From Thalassolituus sp034111725 (GTDB lineage: Bacteria; Pseudomonadota; Gammaproteobacteria; Pseudomonadales; Oceanobacteraceae), in contig NZ_JAWUWR010000019.1 of NCBI RefSeq assembly GCF_034111725.1, forward strand, positions 1 to 37,434: a stretch of DNA of 37,434 bases. Direction: 5' to 3'. The notes below the pieces were generated by a model, which made no database searches, was not told the origin of the DNA, and saw nothing but the letters and a program-made list of their open reading frames with translations. Within the stretch, counting starts at the first letter, position 1. Every line of letters starts with the position of its first letter. Positions 24,552 through 33,623 of this stretch are shown here, piece by piece. The position numbers and the translations under genes were made by a program.

Positions 24552-25102
24552 TGCGCTAATTCTGCATCACGCTTAGCGTTCAATAAATTAATTTTGGCCG
24601 TTACTTCTGCCGACGGCGTCATCGCTTCGTAGCTGCCTTCTGGCTCATCGTTATAAACATCAATCGCTTTTAATAACGAATCAAACGACCGTACGCGATT
24701 ACCACGAATCATGGCAACGCGAGCCAGCGTTTTACAGTGAAGTTTTCCATCGACTAAAAAGCGATGCTCGGTATATACGTATTTACGATCCCAATACACT
24801 ACTCGACCTTCGACGACGACTTTGGCAAACGGTTTAATTTCGCGAATAAAACTCATGGTTTGGCTGGCAATCACCGAACGCCAACCTTGCTTGAATACCA
24901 AAGGAATCATACCAATTTCAAAAAAACTCTGAACGCGGCATAAATCCAACCACATTGGATAGCGTGTATTGGTCAGGTGCAAGTTTAAATCGCAATCCCA
25001 AGGCATCACCCGAAATGTTGTTGTCGTTACTCCAAACGGGTCGCGTCGAGGGCTCCAAGGACGTCGTATGATCATTAGCGCATAGCGAATCAGCTGGATC
25101 AT
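24548..25102 (-). CDS. thioesterase family protein (THEM6-like, hotdog fold)
   Basis: A 184-residue hotdog-fold protein. The hydrophobic N-terminus (IQLIRYALMII) is followed by RVMPWDCDLNLHLTNTRYPMWLDLCR, broken by the usual Asp and His/Asn pattern of 4-hydroxybenzoyl-CoA-type thioesterases, and by MSFIREIKPFAKVVVEGRVV. The pattern resembles the THEM6-like proteins, which are acyl-CoA thioesterase relatives of uncertain substrate. Its ATG overlaps the tesB stop (ATGA), so the two genes are translationally coupled. It ends convergent with the 76-residue ORF, sharing stop-codon bases. Confidence 0.85.
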   Translation of the reverse strand: MIQLIRYALMIIRRPWSPRRDPFGVTTTTFRVMPWDCDLNLHLTNTRYPMWLDLCRVQSFFEIGMIPLVFKQGWRSVIASQTMSFIREIKPFAKVVVEGRVVYWDRKYVYTEHRFLVDGKLHCKTLARVAMIRGNRVRSFDSLLKAIDVYNDEPEGSYEAMTPSAEVTAKINLLNAKRDAELAH

Positions 25103-25977
25103 TTTTTAGCGCTCAAATCCAATTTACGAATCAAGCCTTCTTGCGCAACAGATACAACAAGCTCACCTTGCTGGTTAAAAATTTGCCCACGGCAAAAACC
25201 GCGACCGCCGCCGGCATTCGGGCTATCAATTGCGTACAGTAACCATTCGTCCATACGGAACGGACGGTGGAACCAAATACTGTGATCTAGGCTGGCCATT
25301 TGTAGATCTTTTTGACCATAGGAAACCGCATGAGGATGCAGTGACGTTGCTACCAAATTAAAATCGGATGCGTACGCCAGTATAGTGCAATGCTCGTTGT
25401 AGTCATCGCCCATTTTGGCATCGGCCTTCATCCACACGAACTTCACCGGATCTTTCTTTTGTGGCGCAAAAATATTTACCGGATCAAGCACCCGCATTTC
25501 AATCGGCTTATCGGCGGTATAAATATCGCGTACTCGTTCAGGGAAATGATCACGAAACATACGCGCTAATTCTAATTGTGATGGAATGCCATCAGGACCT
25601 TTAACATCCGGCATCGGCGCTTGATGCTCAAAGCCTTTTTCTGGATGCTGGAACGAACAAATCATGGTAAGAATCGCACGGCCATTTTGCGTCACTTTTA
25701 CTTGGCGTGTGGCGAAGCTGCGCCCAGTTCTTAAGACATCAACATCAAACTCTAAGTGATCACCAACCGTACCCGCGAGCATAAAATAGACATGCAACGA
25801 ATGCGGAGCCCAGTCGCCCTCTGGCAGGGTTAGCAGAGCCGCTGCTAAACTTTGGCCCATAACCTGACCACCAAATAATGCACGAAACCCTAAATCTTGC
25901 GTTTCACCACGAAACCGATTTTCACCGATAGATACTGGACGCAGCAGCTTGATTAAATCCTGCAATACATCACTCAT
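25099..25977 (-). CDS. tesB: acyl-CoA thioesterase II
   Basis: Double-hotdog thioesterase that cleaves acyl-CoA to fatty acid and CoA. The 292 residues show the TesB landmarks FRGETQDLGFRALFGGQVMG (about 20-39), SLHVYFMLAGTVGDHLEFDVD (broken here), TGRSFATRQVKVTQNGRAIL, and in the second half LDHSIWFHRPFRMDEWLLY and GGGRGFCRGQIFNQQGELV with the catalytic Gln region. The usual E. coli length is 286. The start at 25977 has an AAGGG ribosome-binding site; the frame extends ten codons upstream. First gene of a two-thioesterase unit. Confidence 0.96.
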   Translation of the reverse strand: MSDVLQDLIKLLRPVSIGENRFRGETQDLGFRALFGGQVMGQSLAAALLTLPEGDWAPHSLHVYFMLAGTVGDHLEFDVDVLRTGRSFATRQVKVTQNGRAILTMICSFQHPEKGFEHQAPMPDVKGPDGIPSQLELARMFRDHFPERVRDIYTADKPIEMRVLDPVNIFAPQKKDPVKFVWMKADAKMGDDYNEHCTILAYASDFNLVATSLHPHAVSYGQKDLQMASLDHSIWFHRPFRMDEWLLYAIDSPNAGGGRGFCRGQIFNQQGELVVSVAQEGLIRKLDLSAKK

Positions 25978-26209
25978 ACATTGACCCTTTTTCAAATGCA
26001 TCCACAAATAACGGAATGCTTATGTTTCGTTATGCGCTAGCACAATACGGAATACAAGCGCTAAGGCATTGGCCCAAATGACACAGTGCGCCATTGTAGA
26101 TTTTTGCCCATCTAACGCCAATCACAACAGAACGAACGCACTACAACTGACTTTTCCCCCTTTAACGATCAAAAACCAAGCGGAAAGATGCAAGCGACGC
26201 CTCTATGCG

Positions 26210-26215
26210 TATAAT
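26210..26215 (+). promoter_or_regulatory. probable -10 of trmA
   Basis: A perfect TATAAT 43 bases before the trmA start. The -35 position (26187-26192) is GATGCA, a poor match, so the promoter is likely weak or activated. The rest of the 280-base tesB-trmA divergent region shows nothing else I can name. Confidence 0.5.
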
Positions 26216-26257
26216 ACTCGGCCCAACCCGCCACGCCGACACAGGGCTACGTTTCGT

Positions 26258-27388
26258 ATGAGTATGGCCGAAGACAAACAGCACGACTTCAACGTCCTAG
26301 ATACCAGTATCTATCCCGCTCAGCTCGATGAAAAAAGCGATCGCCTGCGCCAGCTATTTGCAGAGTTTCAACCACCAGAACTTGAAGTTCATGCCAGCGA
26401 ACCAAGCCACTTTCGCCTGCGTGCTGAATTTCGTTTGTGGCACGAAGGGGATCGTTGTTACTACGCCATGTTTGAGCCCGGTAATAAGAGTAAAGCCTAC
26501 GAAGTCAAAGAATTCCCCATTGCATCGCAACTCATTAATCGTTTGATGCAACAATTGCTGGTCGAAATTCAGCCAAACGAATTGCTGCGTCGTCAATTAT
26601 TCCAAGTCGAATTTCTCACCACCATGAGTGGTGATGCACTGATTACCCTGATTTATCACAAAAAACTCGACGAAGCATGGCAGGCAGAAGCCGAAGCTCT
26701 GCAACAACGTTTAGGCTTTCCAATTGTTGGGCGCTCGCGCAAACAAAAATTGGTATTAGAGCGCGATTACGTTAATGAAACCCTGCAAGTCGATGGCAAG
26801 GCCTTTCAGTACCGCCAAATTGAAGGCGGATTTACGCAACCCAACGGCGGCTTAAATCAGCAAATGTTGAGCTGGGCACGCTCGGCCTCGGATGCCTTTA
26901 GCGGCGATTTATTAGAACTGTATTGCGGTAATGGCAACTTCTCCGTCGCCTTAGCCGATAAATATGATCGCGTATTAGCTACCGAAATTTCAAAAACATC
27001 GGTCGCTGCAGCCCAAATCAATATTCGCGATAATGCGTTGGACAATCTGATTATTGCGCGTTTATCGTCAGAGGAATTCGTGCAAGCCATTCGCGGCGAG
27101 CGCACTTTTACCCGTTTGGGCGATGTCGATTTAACCAGTTATAACTTCGACACTGTGCTGGTCGATCCGCCGCGCGCAGGCCTTGATGATGAATCCGTGC
27201 GCCAAATCAGCGAATACAACAACATCATCTACATCTCATGTAATCCCGATACCTTGCACGCAAACCTGACGGAACTGTGCAAAACGCATACAATCACACG
27301 CTTTGCGCTGTTCGATCAATTTCCGTACACGCACCACATCGAAACCGGTGTGGTACTGACGCGTCGCTCAGCCAATAAAGAACAATAG
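26258..27388 (+). CDS. trmA: tRNA (uracil-54-C5)-methyltransferase
   Basis: SAM-dependent enzyme that makes ribothymidine at position 54 in the T loop of tRNAs. The 376 residues include HFRLRAEFRLWHEGDRCYYAMF, the SAM site GDLLELYCGNGNFSVALADK, VDPPRAGLDDESV and the catalytic ISCNPDTL Cys (about residue 335), ending with LFDQFPYTHHIETGVVL. These parts closely follow E. coli TrmA (366 residues). The frame opens much earlier, at 26069, but those residues are unlike the family and the ATG at 26258 fits. Divergent from tesB; dbpA follows after 33 bases. Confidence 0.97.
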   Translation: MSMAEDKQHDFNVLDTSIYPAQLDEKSDRLRQLFAEFQPPELEVHASEPSHFRLRAEFRLWHEGDRCYYAMFEPGNKSKAYEVKEFPIASQLINRLMQQLLVEIQPNELLRRQLFQVEFLTTMSGDALITLIYHKKLDEAWQAEAEALQQRLGFPIVGRSRKQKLVLERDYVNETLQVDGKAFQYRQIEGGFTQPNGGLNQQMLSWARSASDAFSGDLLELYCGNGNFSVALADKYDRVLATEISKTSVAAAQINIRDNALDNLIIARLSSEEFVQAIRGERTFTRLGDVDLTSYNFDTVLVDPPRAGLDDESVRQISEYNNIIYISCNPDTLHANLTELCKTHTITRFALFDQFPYTHHIETGVVLTRRSANKEQ

Positions 27389-27421
27389 CAAACCCAACTT
27401 AGCCAAACACACAGGCCAACC

Positions 27422-28801
27422 ATGACCGCATCAACATTCGCTAGCTTGGGATTACCTCAAGAACAACTCGATAACCTGCAACTAATGGGTTACGAGCAAA
27501 TGACCGAAATTCAGCAGCAGGCGTTGCCCGCTGCGCTGGAAGGCAAAGACGTGCTGGCTCAAGCCCGAACTGGAAGTGGCAAAACCGCTGCCTTTGGCAT
27601 TGCCTTGCTGAGCCGCATTAATCCACGCTTCTTTGGCGCACAAACCTTGATCATGTGCCCTACTCGCGAACTGGCGACTCAGGTAGCGACTGAAATTCGT
27701 AAGCTAGCGCGCTTTCAACAAAACATTAAAGTGGTGACCTTATGCGGCGGCATGCCGATTGGCCCACAAATCGGCTCGCTAGAACATGGCGCGCACATCG
27801 TTGTCGGCACCCCAGGCCGCATTTGCGATCACCTGCGCAAGCAAACTCTGGATATCAGCCAAATCAATACCTTAGTGCTGGATGAAGCCGACCGTATGCT
27901 GGATATGGGCTTTGCTGCCGATATCGACAGCATAGTGCAAGAGACACCGCACAATCGCCAAACCCTGCTGTTCTCTGCGACCTACCCTGAGAACATAGAA
28001 GCACTGAGCCGCCAATACCAAAACAATCCGGTCAGCATTCGCGTTGAATCCTTGCATACTGCGCACACCATCCAACAGCAATTTATTGAATGCGACCGTG
28101 ATGATCGCTTAGGCGCTCTCGAACGTGCGCTTGCCCATTTTGGTATCCAGCAAGCCGTGATTTTTTGTAATACCAAACAAACCACCCATGAAGTCTGCAC
28201 GCACCTACGTGATTTAGGTTACAGCGCGCTGGGCCTACACGGTGATTTAGAACAAAAAGATCGCGACCGCGTACTGGTGCGCTTTCGCCAAGGCAGCCTC
28301 GCAATATTGGTGGCGACCGACGTTGCTGCTCGCGGCCTTGATGTCGACGATTTGCCTGCGGTAATAAACTACGAGCTACCACGCGACTCTGAAGTCTACG
28401 TCCATCGCATTGGTCGTACGGGCCGTGCCGGTAAAGAAGGACTTGCTCTTAGCCTAACCACCAATAAAGAAGCCTACAAACGCGATGCCATTGCCGAGCA
28501 AATAGGGCAAAAAGTAAACAGCATGAGCGCCGATGAGTTAAGCACAGTTCCCGCAGATATCGAGCGACCAGAGTGGATAACCCTTGCACTTGCAGCCGGT
28601 CGTCGCCACAAAATGCGCCCAGGGGACGTACTTGGTGCCCTTACTAAAAACGGCGGTATAACCGGTGCCGAAGTTGGAAAAATCGACGTTTTAGAACAAG
28701 TGACTTACGTCGCCGTTAAACGCAATGCCTGCAATGCTGCGCTGCAACACTTAGAAAATACGCCCATTAAAGGCAAAAATGTACGATCGCGTAAGGCGTA
28801 A
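27422..28801 (+). CDS. dbpA: ATP-dependent RNA helicase DbpA
   Basis: DEAD-box helicase that acts in large-subunit ribosome assembly on 23S rRNA helix 92. The 459 residues carry all motifs: Q motif near MGYEQMTEIQQQALP, Walker A ARTGSGKT, PTRELA, TPGR, DEAD in VLDEADRMLDMGF, SAT, ARGLD and HRIGRTGRAG. The C-terminal domain (about 385-455, KMRPGDVLGALTKNGGI and AEVGKIDVLEQVTYVAV) is the DbpA RNA-binding domain, which sets it apart from other DEAD-box proteins. Length matches E. coli (457). Close behind trmA, so possibly cotranscribed. No terminator was seen after it. Confidence 0.97.
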   Translation: MTASTFASLGLPQEQLDNLQLMGYEQMTEIQQQALPAALEGKDVLAQARTGSGKTAAFGIALLSRINPRFFGAQTLIMCPTRELATQVATEIRKLARFQQNIKVVTLCGGMPIGPQIGSLEHGAHIVVGTPGRICDHLRKQTLDISQINTLVLDEADRMLDMGFAADIDSIVQETPHNRQTLLFSATYPENIEALSRQYQNNPVSIRVESLHTAHTIQQQFIECDRDDRLGALERALAHFGIQQAVIFCNTKQTTHEVCTHLRDLGYSALGLHGDLEQKDRDRVLVRFRQGSLAILVATDVAARGLDVDDLPAVINYELPRDSEVYVHRIGRTGRAGKEGLALSLTTNKEAYKRDAIAEQIGQKVNSMSADELSTVPADIERPEWITLALAAGRRHKMRPGDVLGALTKNGGITGAEVGKIDVLEQVTYVAVKRNACNAALQHLENTPIKGKNVRSRKA

Positions 28802-28867
28802 TTATTCGCCAACCGATAAAGCGAAATAAACTGCTAAACATAAATATGGATACGATAAGGTAACGGA

Positions 28868-30004
28868 ATGACAATCATAAAAAAAATAGCCATATTATTA
28901 ACCGTTTTATATTTTTCATCAGCTTTTGGGGTAGATGCATCCAGTAGTTCACTGGATGCAAAAAAGAAGGCACGCTTAGAATCTACCGTCGTAAATCCGA
29001 ACATACCTTTGGAAAAACGTATTCATGCGATAAAAGAACTGCATAGCGATATGTTCGCTGAAGGACATATAAAGCGCACGTTTTGCGCATGGGACCCTAT
29101 AGGAAGGACTGGACCGATAGCAGCGACGGTAAACGATCAAGTATTGCGTTCCCTGCACTATGGAATGAATCTATCCGTCGTTATTTTTCAAAACGAAAAA
29201 GAACTCATTAACAACTTTTTAACTGAAAAAACATGCGACGCTATACTTATCCGCGGTGCTTTAGTTGCTCAATTCAATAAATTTTCTGCAACCATAGAAG
29301 CAGTTGGAGCCCTACCAGAAAGTGAACATCTGCAATTATTATCTCAAGTACTAGCCGATCCCAAAATGGGAAAAAGCTTAACTAACGACCAATACACTGT
29401 AATGGGTATGGCAACCGTTGGTGGCAGCTACGTATTCGTAAATGACCGATCATACACAACTCTAGCTTCACTAAAGCAAAAGCAAATTGGCGTTCATGCT
29501 AGTAATCCTGGCATGGAAGCAATTATTGATGCCGCAGGTGCGACTCCAATCAAAGGTACTTTAATGGAGTCAGTAAAAAATTATGTGAATGGCAACGTAG
29601 ACGCCATGATATCGCCAGCTCTGCCCTACATAGTTGCCGGCAATAGTCAGGACAGTCGTAATAAGGGAGCATTTGCCAACAGTATATCGCAATCTACGTT
29701 ACAGTTAATTGGCCGCACCGAATTATTTCCTTTAGGAATAGCTCAAATCTTACGTGAAGACTTTCTATTTAAATTCGATACCTATTCCCAACGTTTCACT
29801 CAAGAACTCAACGGAGTGATATCAGAAGATTTTTGGATTCCCATGTCAGAAGCCGAAACGAAAAAGCAAAGCAAAATTTATCAAGATATTCGTATTAAGC
29901 TACGCGATGAAGGCTACTATGATGCCAGCATGCTGCGTTTAGCGCGTAAAATTCGCTGTCGATTCGAGCCTACTAACAGTGAATGCACCAACCCTGTTGA
30001 ATAA
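28868..30004 (+). CDS. putative periplasmic solute-binding protein
   Basis: Secreted 378-residue protein. Signal peptide MTIIKKIAILLTVLYFSSAF, then a helical region and from about residue 72 a binding-protein-like fold: FCAWDPIGRTGPIAATVND, CDAILIRGALVAQFNKFS, YVFVNDRSYTTLASLKQKQI, GVHASNPGMEAIIDAAGATP and NVDAMISPALPYIVAG. The stretch with LKQKQIGV and GMEAIIDAAGA resembles TRAP-type DctP binding proteins; a DUF6091-like group shares this look. No membrane transporter genes are adjacent. Base composition is more AT-rich than dbpA. Starts with a GATAAGGTAACGG ribosome-binding region. Function inferred from fold pattern only. Confidence 0.65.
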   Translation: MTIIKKIAILLTVLYFSSAFGVDASSSSLDAKKKARLESTVVNPNIPLEKRIHAIKELHSDMFAEGHIKRTFCAWDPIGRTGPIAATVNDQVLRSLHYGMNLSVVIFQNEKELINNFLTEKTCDAILIRGALVAQFNKFSATIEAVGALPESEHLQLLSQVLADPKMGKSLTNDQYTVMGMATVGGSYVFVNDRSYTTLASLKQKQIGVHASNPGMEAIIDAAGATPIKGTLMESVKNYVNGNVDAMISPALPYIVAGNSQDSRNKGAFANSISQSTLQLIGRTELFPLGIAQILREDFLFKFDTYSQRFTQELNGVISEDFWIPMSEAETKKQSKIYQDIRIKLRDEGYYDASMLRLARKIRCRFEPTNSECTNPVE

Positions 30005-30041
30005 TATCCAATTCACGGCTGAATATATTTATAGATAACCT

Positions 30042-30070
30042 AGTTACGAGCTTATTAATAGCTTGTAACT
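30042..30070. repeat. inverted repeat between convergent genes
   Basis: Arms AGTTACGAGCT (30042-30052) and AGCTTGTAACT (30060-30070) pair over 11 bp with one G-U around a 7-base loop, between the convergent binding-protein and MOSC genes. A short T run follows three bases later on the plus strand, so a weak terminator is likely. Confidence 0.6.
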
Positions 30071-30077
30071 GGTACTT

Positions 30078-30941
30078 TTAATTATCTAAAATATACACGG
30101 CATCCCCTACTCGCAAAATCCCCTCTTGTTTAATACTGCCGTAAATTCCGAGATTTTGATCAGCCTCTTTCACAATGGTTCGTAGCATAGATTTATCAAA
30201 ATCGAGCCCGTTTTGCACGCGTGTTACCGCCCCGCAGCGTGGAGCTGTCGCGGTGCAATCTATCAATGAATTGGCAATGGTTATTTGTTTGCCAATCCAA
30301 TTTTGCTCGGCTAAACCATCGTCATAACCTGTGGTGTCGATAACGATATTGGGCCGAAAACGGCGTATATCCCAATCCGCTTCAGGCAACAGTTTGTTAA
30401 AATGCTCCATTGTCGCGGTGGTAATAATATGAAATGGCGTCACTAAAAAAAATGTCCCCGGTACGGTGACAAAATCCTGCGCTTGTTGAGGAAATGAACT
30501 GAAATCAGGCAGAGGTTCACCCGGCTCACGGCTAAACGTCGCTTTCAATTCGTCCAGCCAAGTATGATCATCAAGCTTGTGGCGACGATAAAAATCCACC
30601 TCGGATAAAGGTCTCAACGACTCTAGTTTGGAGTCATGCCCCACAAGCTCTGACAGGCGTTGATGAATATCGGGATTGTTGCTATTCAACGTAGAACCAT
30701 CAGCAAAAGTAACCTGAATATACTGCTGGGTCTTTAGATCGTTCTTTACCTTAGCAGTACAGGTTAATAATTCCGGTCTAAATTTACAGCTTTGGATTTC
30801 TTGGCGAGCCGTATCACGTAGTGCCCACACTCGGTCACCACTCAGACCTTGGGCTCCCACACTACATTCCTGCAATAGCTCTCCAGCCATTCCCTTAACG
30901 GGATAACGCCAGATCTCTTTAACGACGCCTACTTTTTTCAT
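30078..30941 (-). CDS. MOSC domain protein (YcbX-like)
   Basis: A 287-residue protein with an N-terminal beta-barrel MOSC_N domain (VKEIWRYPVKGMAGELLQEC) and a C-terminal MOSC domain (about 130-285) with FRPNIVIDT, and the Cys motif TAPRCGAVTRVQNGLDFD that is the likely sulfur- or molybdenum-cofactor-related residue. Relatives include YcbX and YiiM, which handle N-hydroxylated compounds with molybdenum cofactor. The start at 30941 has a GGGAG ribosome-binding site; an ATG at 30971 has none. Single gene, divergent from the TetR-led operon. Confidence 0.9.
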   Translation of the reverse strand: MKKVGVVKEIWRYPVKGMAGELLQECSVGAQGLSGDRVWALRDTARQEIQSCKFRPELLTCTAKVKNDLKTQQYIQVTFADGSTLNSNNPDIHQRLSELVGHDSKLESLRPLSEVDFYRRHKLDDHTWLDELKATFSREPGEPLPDFSSFPQQAQDFVTVPGTFFLVTPFHIITTATMEHFNKLLPEADWDIRRFRPNIVIDTTGYDDGLAEQNWIGKQITIANSLIDCTATAPRCGAVTRVQNGLDFDKSMLRTIVKEADQNLGIYGSIKQEGILRVGDAVYILDN

Positions 30942-31096
30942 TGCTGCGCTCCCGATTCGGTCATTGCTCATAGGGATTATTCAGCACGTGAGCGAGCAAT
31001 TCATCATTTTTTACTAATTGCAGAATTATACTGCTGCCATTCTCGTCTATAGCGGCCTAAGATATTCACCAACTGATGAATATAGAGTCTGGACCT

Positions 31097-31744
31097 ATGA
31101 AAAGCCTTCCCGGCCGCCCGAAAGGGGCTTCTAAAGCCAGAGAGCAACTAACACAAGCCGCCCGAGAGTTGTTTCTGCATACGCCCTATGAGCAAGTTTC
31201 GATTCGACAAATTGCGCGCACGGCAGGCGTTGATTCCTCGCTGATTCGTTACTACTTTGGCGATAAGGCAGGCTTGTTTGAAACCATGGTGCGAGAAACC
31301 ATCGCGCCAATCGTTGCCGTTCTTCAGGCTAATAAGTCTCAGCAAAATAAAGATCAAATGGATTTAGAAACATTAATATCCACGTATTACCGAATTTTGG
31401 GCGCTAATCCAGCACTTCCCAAACTGATCTTTCGCGTATTAAACGATAGTCCGAACAGTGATGCTTTCGCTGTGTTGGCGCGCATATTCAGCGAAGTCAT
31501 CGGAAAAGCCCGGATCTGGCTGCAAAATACCATGGTCAATAGCGGGCAACTGCGACAAGACATCGATCCTGATCTCGCTCGGCTTTCGTTTGCCAGTCTT
31601 ATGGTATTTCCGTTAATAGCGCCAACCGTTCTACTCAAAGTACTCGGTTTCACCATCAACGAATCGACTTTAGACACAATCGCAAAACACAATACTAAGC
31701 TCATTTCCCGAGGGCTATTTATCCCCAAAGAGAGTTCACAATGA
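31097..31744 (+). CDS. TetR family regulator (CecR-like)
   Basis: A 215-residue regulator. After GRPKGASKAREQLTQAAREL comes a helix-turn-helix (about 32-58: VSIRQIARTAGVDSSLIRYYF), with the family GDKAGLF after it, and a helical ligand-binding region. The order TetR, membrane-fusion protein, ABC ATPase, ABC-2 permease matches the CecR-YbhG-YbhF-YbhS type of drug or toxic-compound exporter, so it likely represses this operon and is released by a substrate. Two starts are possible: ATG 31076 or 31097; the second fits the family and follows GGACCT. Its stop overlaps the next start (ATGA). Confidence 0.9.
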   Translation: MKSLPGRPKGASKAREQLTQAARELFLHTPYEQVSIRQIARTAGVDSSLIRYYFGDKAGLFETMVRETIAPIVAVLQANKSQQNKDQMDLETLISTYYRILGANPALPKLIFRVLNDSPNSDAFAVLARIFSEVIGKARIWLQNTMVNSGQLRQDIDPDLARLSFASLMVFPLIAPTVLLKVLGFTINESTLDTIAKHNTKLISRGLFIPKESSQ

Positions 31745-32694
31745 AGATGATTAAAGCCTGCATTATTCTTATCATTGTCGCTCTTTCAGGTTGTACCTCA
31801 GACACCAGTGGACGGGCGCTAGGTTCGTTAGAACGAGATAGAATCACCCTTAGCGCGCCCGCTAGCGAAGTTATCAGCGCCATCAAAGTGAGCGAAGGCC
31901 AGACCGTTGCCGCAGGCGATATTCTATTACAATTAAATACCCAAATAGCCGACGCAAAAGTCAGGCAGCTGCAAGCCGATGTCGCTGCAAAAAGCGCTCA
32001 GTTAGCCGAACTGCAAGCGGGCGCTCGCAGTGAAGAGCGCCTGCGTGCTAGCTCGCAAGTCAACGAAGTGAAAGCCCATTTATTAGATGCCGAACAGCGT
32101 CTAGAACGCACCAAGGCTTTACGTCAGAAAGGATTGATAGGCCAAGCTGAGCTGGATTCTGCTAAAGCTCAGCGAGATTCTGCCGCTGCGCAATTGAAAC
32201 AAGCAGAAGAAAGCCTACTGCAATTAACCAATGGCACGCGCCCAGAACAAATTACCCAAGCGCAAGCCATACTGGCCGCGGCTCAAGCAGCGCTCGAAGC
32301 TCAACAAAAAATACGTGATGACCTTACTCTTAAAGCTCCGATTGCAGGTCGTATTGATATATCACCATGGCATGTTGGCGATCGCGTCAGTATAGGAACG
32401 GTATTACTCACGCTAATGTCCGACAACGACCCGTTTGTGCGCGTATATTTACCGCAAAATCGCTTAGCCGGATTACATATTGGCAGCGAATTAAACGTCG
32501 ACATTAATGGTACTAAGCTGACCGGAAAAATCAGAAACATTCGTGCCGATCCGGTATTTACGCCCTATAACGCATTAAACCAACGCGACCGTGCGAATTT
32601 AATGCATTTAACGGACATTGTTTTTGCACCATCCGCAATAGATACACTCAAAAATATTCCCGATGGCATCGTTGTTGAGGTTATGCTGCCGTGA
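31741..32694 (+). CDS. HlyD-family membrane-fusion lipoprotein
   Basis: Periplasmic adaptor of an ABC exporter, 317 residues. A lipoprotein signal ends at a lipobox LSGC (Cys at 18), an anchor different from the uncleaved helix of many HlyD proteins. Next are a lipoyl-like half (ITLSAPASEVISAIKVSEGQTVAAGDIL), a long coiled coil (about 75-190) with Ala/Glu/Gln heptads, and the second lipoyl half (LKAPIAGRIDISPWHVGDRV). YbhG-like in size. It would join the inner-membrane transporter to an outer-membrane channel, not encoded here. Overlaps the TetR stop and the ATPase start. Confidence 0.9.
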   Translation: MKMIKACIILIIVALSGCTSDTSGRALGSLERDRITLSAPASEVISAIKVSEGQTVAAGDILLQLNTQIADAKVRQLQADVAAKSAQLAELQAGARSEERLRASSQVNEVKAHLLDAEQRLERTKALRQKGLIGQAELDSAKAQRDSAAAQLKQAEESLLQLTNGTRPEQITQAQAILAAAQAALEAQQKIRDDLTLKAPIAGRIDISPWHVGDRVSIGTVLLTLMSDNDPFVRVYLPQNRLAGLHIGSELNVDINGTKLTGKIRNIRADPVFTPYNALNQRDRANLMHLTDIVFAPSAIDTLKNIPDGIVVEVMLP

Positions 32695-33623
32695 GCTCTA
32701 AGAGCGCAGATTTCGCCATAGAAACCCATGGTATGACTCGAAAATTTGGTGATTTAACCGCAGTAAATAATCTCGACTTAGCTATTCCTAGCGGCAGTAT
32801 TTACGGTTTTCTTGGGCCGAATGGTTGCGGTAAATCGACGGCTATTCGTATGTTAACCGGTTTATTAATACCAACCTCGGGCGATATTAATGTTTTGGGA
32901 AGCGCCTTGCCGCAGCAAGCCGAAGCCCTGCGTATGCGCATAGGCTACATGACGCAAAAATTCTCCCTTTACGATAATTTAACCATACGTGAAAACCTTA
33001 ATTTTGTTGCCAGCATCTATGATTTTCATGGCCAGATTGGCAAACAACGAGTTAATGAATTAATTGCCTTATACGGACTAGAAAACCGCGAAAAACAAAT
33101 GGCAGGCTCACTAAGTGGCGGACAAAAACAGCGTTTAGCTTTGGCTGCCGCCACACTGCATAGACCCGACCTACTGTTTTTAGACGAGCCCACCTCCGCG
33201 GTAGACCCAGAAAATCGCCGTGAATTTTGGGAGCGCTTATTCGATCTCAGCGACAGTGGCACCACCATACTAGTATCGACCCACTACATGGATGAAGCAG
33301 AACGCTGTCATGCTCTCGCCATTTTAGAAAATGGCATCAAACGCGCCGACGGCACTCCAAAATCGCTCATGGAAAACATGAAGGTTACTGTAATTGAAGT
33401 TTCGGGCGACGATTTACGTACACTGAAGAATCATCTCGTAGCGCAACCCGAAGTACTTTCTACGGCTCAATTAGGCACACGCCTGCGTGTGCTTATTCAC
33501 GATTGGGTAACAGACCCAGAGCTATGGTTAACTCAGCAAATAGATGGTCGTAGTATCGAACGAGTACGACCTAGTCTAGAAGATGTATTCGTTGCCAGTA
33601 CTGGAGGTCATCGTGTTGGCTAA
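32691..33623 (+). CDS. ABC exporter ATPase
   Basis: A 310-residue ABC ATPase. Motifs: Walker A GPNGCGKST (about residue 43), Q-loop in MTQKFSLYDN, signature LSGGQKQR, Walker B with LLFLDEPTSAVDPENR, and H-loop STHYMDEAER. The C-terminal 80 residues (about 225-305) form an extension found in DrrA/YbhF-like exporters, but only one nucleotide domain is present, unlike YbhF. It starts with GTG inside the last codons of the adaptor gene (GTGA), implying coupling. Its end overlaps the start of the permease. Confidence 0.95.
   Translation: MSSKSADFAIETHGMTRKFGDLTAVNNLDLAIPSGSIYGFLGPNGCGKSTAIRMLTGLLIPTSGDINVLGSALPQQAEALRMRIGYMTQKFSLYDNLTIRENLNFVASIYDFHGQIGKQRVNELIALYGLENREKQMAGSLSGGQKQRLALAAATLHRPDLLFLDEPTSAVDPENRREFWERLFDLSDSGTTILVSTHYMDEAERCHALAILENGIKRADGTPKSLMENMKVTVIEVSGDDLRTLKNHLVAQPEVLSTAQLGTRLRVLIHDWVTDPELWLTQQIDGRSIERVRPSLEDVFVASTGGHRVG

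Noticed and set aside
26069..26257. N-terminal extension of trmA
   Set aside because: The extra 63 residues are basic and proline-rich, unlike the family, and contain the probable -10 element.
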